A stretch of 64,000 bases of DNA from assembly GCA_019802505.1 (NCBI GenBank), contig JAFMOC010000159.1:307501-371500 (forward strand), in the 5' to 3' direction. A program made the translations under genes and the position numbers. Source of the DNA: Corydoras sp. C115. Taxonomy: Eukaryota > Chordata > Actinopteri > Siluriformes > Callichthyidae. Within the stretch, counting starts at the first letter, position 1. The number at the start of each line of letters is the position of its first letter. Below, piece after piece: positions 21,475 through 64,000 of this stretch. Under the pieces are notes generated by a model that saw nothing but the letters and a program-made list of their open reading frames with translations, was not told the DNA's origin and ran no database searches.

Positions 21475-22034
21475 AGTTCTGTAAAATGATCATTTTTAAA
21501 TCATCAAATGATTTAAATCATCTTTCAAGGTTTCAGATCCAAATTACAAGTGAAAGACAGAAAGAGACTAAGAGAATTTTTGTTTTATTACTTAAAGCAC
21601 ATAAACCAAGAAATTTGGCCCACGATCTTAAAAATGTCCAGTGTTTAAATAAAATGAAGTGCAATAAAAACCATAAAAATACCTTCATTTGAAAAATAAT
21701 AAAAGAAAAGACAGCCTTTGTTCACTGAAGAAAACACAAATTAACTGAAGCAGACCGGGCGTTAGGATGATAAATTCTTTTTCAGTAAAAATGAAGACAG
21801 CAGACTTCTTAACAGTCTCCACATCCAGAGCTGATCAGAACCCGCACTCACATGAAACTGCATTTCCATGTAGAGATGAAGCTTTAAGTCTTCATGACAA
21901 TGTGAGGTACAATTATTAATTGCTGTATTAATTGTTACCTTCCCGTCAATCTGGCATGGTGGATTAAAACTGAACACAATTAAAATGAAATACAGTGGCG
22001 CTTTAAAGTTTGTGAACCATTCACGATCACCCAC

Positions 22035-22300
22035 TTAAATCTCTACTAAGGTTGTGTGGGGGGGATGGGGGAGATGCACCCAGGACAGGACGTCAATCTA
22101 TCACTTGGCACACTCACTCACACGGACAAACACATTCTAGATGGGGCATTTTAGAGCATTAAATCGACCTTGAATCAAAGTTTTCGAACTTTGAAATCCA
22201 CACAGACACGAGTAGAATACTTTTGGCAACTCCACCCAGATCGGGATTCGAGCCTGGCTTCTCAGCGCTGAGAGGCGAACATGATAACCACTAAAATAAC
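22035..22300 (-). mobile_element. SINE-A copy nested in the Tc1-like element
   Basis: ctctactaaggttgtgtgg to aacatgataaccacta; several deletions. Confidence 0.75.
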
Positions 22301-22684
22301 TTATTTACTAAATATTGTATGGGTTGCCGAAAGTATGTGAACGTGACACAGAGTTGTGATCAGACGCAGATTTAGGAATGAGAAGCGAGGGGATCAGGTG
22401 AAGTGATATGTCTGTGAAGTTGTGTGTCTGCAGGGTTTAAAAAGATGTGAGACTTACAGAGAAAGAAGGCCACAAGAGAATGTCGACGACATGAGAAGTT
22501 GCATGTGCGAGGGTGCATCTCTCAGTACACTGTGAGTACTTTGACCCTATTATGATTTACATGCATAAGTTTTAACTTCAAGCTGTATAAACTTGAATGG
22601 TTGCTTAATTTATACCATATATAAGATTAGATTACATAGAACTTTATTAGAATAAAAAAAAAAAAAAATAATCAAAATAATAAT

Positions 22685-22790
<106 letters not shown>

Positions 22791-22980
22791 AATGTGTGTG
22801 TATAATGATTATGGATTTTTCTTGGTCCAATAATTTATTTAAAAATATTTTATTAAATTTCATAGGGATGCTGCACTTTTGACATGATTGAGACACGATT
22901 ACATATTGAGGCACGATCACACGTTTTGAATCTGATTAAAGAATCAAATGCTAAATGACCAGGAACAACGTTCTTGGCTC

Positions 22981-23095
22981 TGGGAGGCTTTGGTGTAGTG
23001 GTTAGCATGCCTGCCTCTCAGTGCTGGAGAGTCAGATTCGAATCTGGATGGAGTTTCCATGTTCTCCTGTCCACGTGGGATTTATCGGGGTTGTC
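22981..23095 (+). repeat. SINE-A 5' fragment
   Basis: ggctttggtgtagtggttag to tgttctcctgtccacgtggg. Confidence 0.75.
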
Positions 23096-23179
23096 AATTT
23101 ATTTAACATTTTATTTCAGGTTTATGAATTAGAAGAGAATTTTTAAAAGTTGAAAAACTTTGAAGCACCACTGTACATA

Positions 23180-24116
23180 TTTAAACTTCGTTTGCTCACA
23201 CACAATAAAAGAAAATCAATTTGAACATTTAATTCACAACAACCAGGGACTTATAACAATTATTAAATCATATAAAATAGTTCTCTACTAAATTAATATC
23301 TGATTAAATCTGGCAGATGGACTGAATTTGTAAAGTTAAGCAGCCTTCTCAATAGAATTTTGAAGCAGAGGTTCTGTTAAAAGATCTCATGATGTGGATT
23401 ACAGAAACGTCCGGTTGGTGGCCACTGCATTTAGTGGTCATGAGTGATTTGTAAAACTGAAGCCTTGAGGTGAATTGAGGTAATGCATTAGTGACAATCA
23501 TATTAATATTAAAGATTTGGGAATATACAAATAAAACATTAATAAGGTGGTGACAATAAAATACATAATAGAAATTAAAGCCCAGACATCCCTACATCCA
23601 CTTTTAGAACCAAAAAACAAACAAACAAAAAAAAAACACAACAGTTAGCATTATTACAATTGATATTAGGAAAGACACTTGAACAATTTTGCCACAGTGT
23701 GAAACACTCACACAAAAAAATGTACCACTGATGTAAATGCATGAACATTGCGAGATTGTTTACACCTACAACCACCACCCCTAAACGAAAATCAAAAAGG
23801 CTGTTAAGGCATTTTTTTTCACCCTTCTTACCATAATCTCAAGTTTTCTAGACAATGTGTATGATACTATTTTTCCATGAACTTACACAAAGTACTAAAC
23901 CAAAGGTTCTATTAATTTTAACAAATTGCTTTGTTTAACATTTTTTAAAATATGATATGTCTTTTTATTTATAATAGTCTTGGCCAAAGCTATGGGATCC
24001 CCACACTCAGTGGATTTTAAGTAAGCATTTTACACGTATGACACTTTTTGTGCACAGGCACAAACATAATATATAACATAGTCAGTGTAATAATTTAGTT
24101 TTATAACCTTATTATT
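23180..24116. other. Intergenic sequence without recognised features
   Basis: AT-rich. No gene or SINE seen. Confidence 0.55.
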
Positions 24117-24950
24117 AAAGCAATAAGGCACTTGAGGTTGTGTGTAATTGTGAATAAATCTCTTTCCCGTGATTTATTTACAATAATATACAACCTCTCA
24201 TTTTCTCAAATTTAAGGACAGGATCTACCCATTTTATAAAAGCAATTATGTCCTTAAATTTGATTGACTAAGCCATTTGTCAAGCCATGACATTATTGAC
24301 AATGACACACCTTTAACCGCTTCACATTAATATCAATGTCTGATATACAACACATTATTTTCCCGATGATTTTTATAAAATGCGTTCTGTAATTTGGCCA
24401 CTAGTATTTCATTGTTGGAGAAACGGGAAACCCGTCAATCAGCAATCATTGTTCACTTTAAAAAAAAACGGACTAGATTACATCACGAAAGACGTTAATA
24501 TTTCTTAACATTGCTTTCAATAAACGCATTTATGAATCAAACCTTGTATGAAATAACACCTAATAACTTTCCTGTGAATAATGCACACCCTCTCATACCT
24601 TATTGCTTTCATTAAACGGTTACAAACACACTATCATAAAAAAGGTTGGAGTTATAAATGTGTTTAATTAAAACAAAATCTTTAATAAACTGATTTTCCG
24701 TGACGAAATCTGGTCTGTTTTTTAAAATGAAAATTGGTTGCTAAGCAACGGAATACCTGCTTATTGCTCATTGGGTATCTGTTCTGTTCATATTAATCTG
24801 TATTTCCATGTATGGTAAATGATTTAACATAATATACTGTATATCATGGATTGATATGAAAATGAAGTGGTCAGAATTTGGCTCAACCAATCAGATTTAA
24901 AGACCGGTACTACCAGTCTGTTATACATTTTATAAAACTCGCATTTCAGA
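24117..24950. mobile_element. Long-armed palindromic (foldback) element
   Basis: The left arm contains gcaataagg, gaataaatc, ttaaatttgattgactaagc, tgatatacaac and acggactagattacatcacg. The right arm contains, inverted, ccttattgc (24606), ttttccgtgacgaaatctgg, actgtatatcatgg and ccaatcagatttaaagaccg. No ORF. Partial copies lie at 29.39/30.53, 33.39, 36.84, 49.18, 50.1, 52.3-53.1 and 54.27 kb. Confidence 0.72.
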
Positions 24951-25323
24951 CTTGTATTACTTTGTAATAATACTGCAATTCAGAAGGTGATTACATATTT
25001 TTTCAACTAATAAACTAAAAAGTGTCAGGTGGGATTTTTGTATTGTACAAAATAAAATGCTGGCTAAACATCTTTTGAGTTTGGTGATTCCATATTTTTT
25101 GCCAAAGGTTGTACGTTTTGTAAAATAGATTTTCTTACCAAGGGTATCAATATTTTTAAACATGATGCTATATGCATATATATTTAAGTATTTATATTTA
25201 ACTCTAATTTTCAATTAAATTAACCAGCAAGTAAAGTAACTAAGAAAACAACTTCAAAAGTTTTACAGCAATATATCAAGACAATTAGGGTCCAGATTTG
25301 TTCTCTTCACTCTTAAGGTACAT

Positions 25324-59659
<34,336 letters not shown>

Positions 59660-59904
59660 CTAGGAACACGAGAAAATAAAGAAAGCTTCAGGAGTGTGAC
59701 TGGTGGCTCAGTGAATTAGGTAACGAGACAACGGAAAGGAAGGTTTAGGGTTTAGTAGGGCCAAATGATGTGTTAAATCATAACAATAACTATAAAGTTA
59801 TATCATATTAATTTAAAATTCTTTAACAATAACTGCATACTGATGCTGTTTAAGTAGTCTGTCAGTTTAGAGTCATTGTGTTGACCCAGGCAAGATACAA
59901 TACA

Positions 59905-60052
59905 TTTACATTTGGATATTTAGCAGATGCTTTTATCCAAAGCGACTTGCAAGGTGAGCACAGTTTTAATCACAACATCCTGGAGCAATGAGGGTTAAGG
60001 TCCTTGATCAAGGAGCCACATTGGTAACTTCAGTGGACCTGGGGGTCACATG
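59905..60052 (-). mobile_element. SINE-B 3' half
   Basis: tacatttggatatttagcag to aacttcagtggacctggg. Confidence 0.78.
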
Positions 60053-60429
60053 GGGGTCATCATGGTGACAGAAAACCATTTCTCATTAGCTCATTTCAAG
60101 ACCACCACGCCCGACGGGGTAGATATATTTGCAAGAGCCATTTCAATTTAAACAGTGTAGGCGCAAGGCATAAAAATAGGCTGTTGGCAGGGTGTAAGAT
60201 TGCAATAAGCATCGCAATGCGCTTTGTAAGACATGGCCTATAGAAAGTATAATTAGTAGTAACTCAGAAAACAAAACGTTTTGAAAAAGGTAATTGGAGT
60301 TGATCCAGGAACCCAAAACAGAATATCTCTAAAACGAAAGCAATGTCTCCAACACTAATTGTTTTAAATCATGATGACTTGACACGTCTTGTTCAGCTAT
60401 AAATAAACCTCTTTCTAATTTCTGTTTTG

Positions 60430-60980
60430 TTATGGGGAAGTGTAGGTGGGTTGGGCCACACCTACTCGAGCACGCCCTTTCTGGTGCACCTGGGGTTAAT
60501 TGGCAGCACTCTATTTATAGAGCTAGGAGAGTTAGCTTGTTGCCAGTTGGTCTCCTCTATTGAGAACACGGTAAGGTAGTCCATGTAGCTATAACCCTTG
60601 GTATTTTTCTATCCTTGGGCTCCTACCCTGCTAGACTGTCGTCTGGTTAGGAAGTTATCCTCTTGCCTGTGTAGCCGCACCTTGCAGGTGTTTGTTCTCT
60701 TGTGTGTTACAGGATTGAAGCAGGCCCTGTTTTTTGGACTTTTGCCATTAACTGTTGGACTATCGGGAACGGGTCCCAGGACACCTTCTTACTTTGGGTC
60801 GTACCCTTTGGACTCTTGCCCCACAGACTCGTACTTATTTTGTGTTTTGCTACTGTGGGCTTACGTTCATGTTTATTTGTTTTGTGTTGGAATAAAAGGT
60901 GTCTTCCCGATCCGTCTCGCTTTGATTTTCTGAGTTTCATTATTTCCAAATAATTATCGGGATCTTGGCGATCCCTTTTT
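60430..60980 (+). repeat. Possible solo LTR or unknown repeat
   Basis: Moderately GC-rich block with a TATA-like ctctatttatagagctagg (60510s), an AATAAA near 60893 and a 17-nt stem-loop gggatcttggcgatccc at its end (60959-60975). No TG...CA ends or target duplication confirmed. The internal ORFs have no recognised domain. Confidence 0.35.
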
Positions 60981-60984
60981 TTTC

Positions 60985-61860
60985 TTTTTGTACCTGCGTA
61001 ATATTTTCAAGCTAAAAAAGTATACTTGAATGATGCAGAGGAATTAATTTATGCTTTAAAAAAATAGTTTTTGTTCTATTAAGGTTTCTCCAAACACACT
61101 AGGGAGTCGCTTTGCTTCTCTATGGGAGTTAAGATGTTTCTATAAAGCTACTCTGAAATAAACCTCTAAAGTAAAAAGGGCAATAATTTATTTTGCAGTA
61201 ACTTGTACACAACATTTATCTACATCATATGAAATCCATATTTTTAATTCATAAGAACAAAATAAAATAACCTGATAAAATATAATCATTTTGACCAAAC
61301 AAACTACATTAAGCAACGGCCCATTATGTCGCTCAAAAATGTAGTATGTAACAGGCGTAACTAGTTAAGCAAGCACACAGGTGGTTGAGCTGTTGAAAGG
61401 GTGCAGAAAAGATATTATTTAAAGAAATTTCTTTTTAAAACATTTGAAAACATTAAAGCCCTAAAACATCAGAATATTAAACTCCATTTTGAAGTGGTGG
61501 TGAAATATTATAGAATAAAAAACATTTAAATGTAACTAATCATTGTAAACACAAACAAAATGTTTTTGCTGACATAAATAATTCTCTCATTGAAATGTAG
61601 CACAATCAGCAAAGTTTAATGGTCTTAAATTTAAACAATTGACCTGTAAAAAATCTATGATGCAAAGGAATTCAGACAATTCACCACCTTAAGCAATTAC
61701 ATGACTTTGAAAAGGCGGTGTGTAACAGGTGAGGCTGGAAGAGCAAGAATGAAGATGGTTGAGGTGTGAAATGGGTAGATAAGGCTATTTAAACTTTAAA
61801 ATGTAAAGTCAACTAATGAGTTCCTCATTAAAAATGTTCTGCAGTATGCTAATATTCTAG
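60985..61860. other. Upstream hip1r intron, nothing recognised
   Basis: AT-rich. cattacatgactttg and gtgtaacaggtg words recur near 61350 and 61720 but no gene is seen. Confidence 0.45.
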
Positions 61861-61867
61861 TGTTTGT

Positions 61868-61912
61868 GAAAGCGAGAGCGAGAGAGGGAGAGAGAGAGAG
61901 AGAGAGAGAGAC
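61868..61912. repeat. (GA)n microsatellite
   Basis: gagagaga run, about 40 bp with interruptions. Confidence 0.93.
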
Positions 61913-62006
61913 TGAATGTCTGTGTCTATTAATAAAATATATCAGATGCAAATACAGCTGAGAACAGTGAACTTTAAGCTTATGATCAGTTTGCAGTCTA
62001 TACATA

Positions 62007-62595
62007 CAATACCAGTCAAAAGTTTGGACACACCCTCTTTTTATTCCACTTATTGTCCATGTTCTCAGTTCCACTTCCTGTAAAGATGGACTTTGTAGTT
62101 GTCCAATTTAGTCTTTCCAATTCCAATTTAGTCTACAATTTCTCCAATTGTAGTCTTTGTAGTTCTCCGTCTGTTTGTGTTCTACAGTACATACTGTGTA
62201 CGTCCCCTTTACTCTGTTCTAATGGTCAGAACCCCAATAGTAGCACCACAGAGCAGGGGTTATTTGGTTGGTGCATTATTCCTATCCCAGCAGTGTCACT
62301 GAGATGGTTTAAATGAAACTACAGCAGCACTGCTGCACTAACACCCCCTCACCACATCAGTGTCACTGCAGAACTGAAAATAAACAATCCACCACCCAAA
62401 TGATACCTGTTCTGTGATGCTCCTGACCAACAGAGAACAGAGAACCAACAGGGACTAACAACAACAAAGAACATAGATGGACTACAGTCTGGAATTGTAC
62501 AACTACAAAGTCCATCTATATGATAAGTGGAGGAAAAAGACGGAGCGAGAATGTGGAGCAAGAAGGGGGTGTGTCCAAACTTTTGACTGGTACTG
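62007..62595 (-). mobile_element. Foldback MITE, copy 4 (most complete, inverted)
   Basis: Ends caataccagtcaaaagtttg and aacttttgactggtactg; TA precedes the left end, none at the right. The core is reversed relative to copies 1-3. Confidence 0.88.
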
Positions 62596-62644
62596 TGTGT
62601 ATGTATGTGTGTGTAGGTTTTATATATATATATATATATACACA

Positions 62645-63325
62645 TACTGTATGAATCAATAGCTTGTGACCTCCTTTAGCAGCACCAGCTTATCTTTGTT
62701 TGTATGACTTTATCAGTCCATCAAACATTTCAACACGCTTTTCTTAACAATATTCCTTCAGTTCATTAAGTTCATACATTCATTTTGCAAAGTGTTCTAA
62801 AGGTCATCCCATTGCATATCATTTAAACTGAACTGGGAAATTGTCTTGTGTCTTTAATAACTAATGAGTATTACATCATTGTCCTGTTGCATGACTCAGT
62901 TAAGCATCAGCTGGTGGACAGACGGCCTCACATTTGACAATAGAATACTTTGCTACACAGAGGCATTCATGGTTCACTTAATGTCTGCTATTTGTTCAGG
63001 TCCCGTGCCAACAAAGCAAGCACAAATAATGACCAATCCACCACCATTGCTTGACGGTTTGTATGAGGTGTTTGTTAGAAAACGCAGCATATCAGCACAA
63101 TGTGTTCTATGCATTATGGCCAAAACAGTTCCACTTTGGTTCTATATTTCCAAAGGACATTGTTTCAGAAGTCTTTGTTAAGTTGCAAGACTTGAACTGT
63201 GCTTTTAAGTTATTTCTTATAAAAAAAAAGGCTCCCTTCCAGACAATTAATGTTAATTGCACTCAAAATTAAAGTTATCAATGCAAAAATAGAAAGTTAA
63301 CAACTTAAACAATGAACAAATAGAG
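62645..63325. other. Upstream hip1r intron, nothing recognised
   Basis: A region around 62670-63060 reads like an eroded Tc1-type element interior but no motif was certain. Confidence 0.4.
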
Positions 63326-63329
63326 TAAA

Positions 63330-63582
63330 CAGCATGGAGGCTTAGTGGTTTGCACATTCGCCTCTCGGCGCTGAAGATCCAAGTTCAAAACCCAAATTAG
63401 GTGAAGTTTCATGTTCTCCCTGTGACCGTGTGGGTTTCCTCCGGGTTCTCCGGTTTCCTCACACAGTCAGAAAACATGGATTTAAGGTAAATTGAATGCT
63501 CTAAATTAACCCACATAGAGTGTGTTTGTCTGTGTCTGTGTGACAACCCTTTTAAAGGATTAAGTGGAAGATACTTAATAAA
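63330..63582 (+). mobile_element. SINE-A copy, shortened
   Basis: cagcatggaggcttagtggt to aaaggattaagtggaag; middle of 3' half deleted. Confidence 0.78.
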
Positions 63583-63618
63583 TACACTTATAAACTTAAA
63601 CAATTAACATTCAGAGTG

Positions 63619-63930
63619 AGCAGCACGGTGGCTTAGTGGTTAGCTCATTCGTTCTCAGCGCTGGGGCTTCAGGGCCGAATCCCAACCTGGGTGGAGTTTC
63701 CATGTTCTTCCCATGTCTGTGTGGGTTTGGGATCTGGGTTCTCTGGTTTCATCCCACAGTCCAAAAACAGGGATTCAAGGTAAATTGCCCCATAAAGAGT
63801 GTGTTTGTGTATGTGTCTGTGTGAATGTGTGAGTGTGATAGAGGGATAGATTAGCACCCTGTCCATGGGTGTATCTGTCCAGCACTCGAAACATTCTCCT
63901 CTGGATGTGCATGGGGATCCGCTCCCTCCC
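63619..63930 (+). mobile_element. SINE-A copy
   Basis: gagcagcacggtggcttagt to gatgtgcatggggatcc; tail lost. Confidence 0.82.
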
Positions 63931-64000
63931 CAACATTGTGTTATTCAATATCAACTATCATACACAAGTATAACACAAATTAATTATGAGGATAACCAAA

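Noticed and set aside
60598..60953. 111-codon forward ORF with hydrophobic segments
   Set aside because: No recognised domain, overlaps ORFs in other frames and a repeat-like block; no splice-site support.

Overview
This is vertebrate nuclear DNA, almost certainly from a teleost fish. It is AT-rich and intron-rich, full of CA/TG, AT and TACA microsatellites, and packed with tRNA-derived SINEs and Tc1/mariner- and hAT-type DNA elements of kinds common in teleosts. I see no operon, phage, CRISPR array or other prokaryotic feature. The species cannot be named from the sequence alone.

Two protein-coding genes lie tail to tail. On the + strand, from the left edge to 15626, are the last 14 coding exons of mtmr12 (myotubularin-related protein 12, 3-PAP), a catalytically dead phosphoinositide-phosphatase homologue that acts as an adaptor for active myotubularins. 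On the - strand, from 59659 down to about 25324, are 26 coding exons of hip1r (huntingtin-interacting protein 1 related), an endocytic adaptor: the end of its ANTH region, a clathrin-binding coiled coil, the actin-binding THATCH (I/LWEQ) module and a proline-rich tail. I rebuilt both exon by exon. Every intron phase joins without a frame break: 675 codons plus stop for mtmr12 and 882 plus stop for hip1r. The 5' ends and promoters of both genes lie outside the window. Both proteins work in membrane traffic, but nothing here shows they work together.

The intergenic region (15627-25323) and the introns hold mostly repeats. SINE-A is a roughly 330-bp tRNA-derived SINE with a head like gcacggtggcttagtggtta and a tail of gaat or ggat repeats; about fifty full or partial copies are present. 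SINE-B (head ggtagctcagtgg, tail ctaaatgaccaaatg) and SINE-C (head ggttaaggaaccagcc) are two further tRNA-derived families. DNA elements include a Tc1-like element at 21993-23173, an internally deleted pogo-like element at 50410-51204, three hAT MITEs with perfect 8-bp target duplications, four copies of a foldback MITE, and a long-armed palindromic element at 24117-24950 with partial copies elsewhere. Two LINE fragments are present.

The observations most worth a second look are: a SINE-A inserted exactly on an mtmr12 5' splice site, whose target duplication carries a second copy of that site; a GC-AG intron in hip1r; two SINE pairs sharing non-SINE 3' flanks in opposite orientation; and a stretch at about 55.02-55.50 kb that looks like a woven mixture of a SINE, a hAT element end and another sequence, probably an assembly consensus artefact. 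I found no convincing new biological system.
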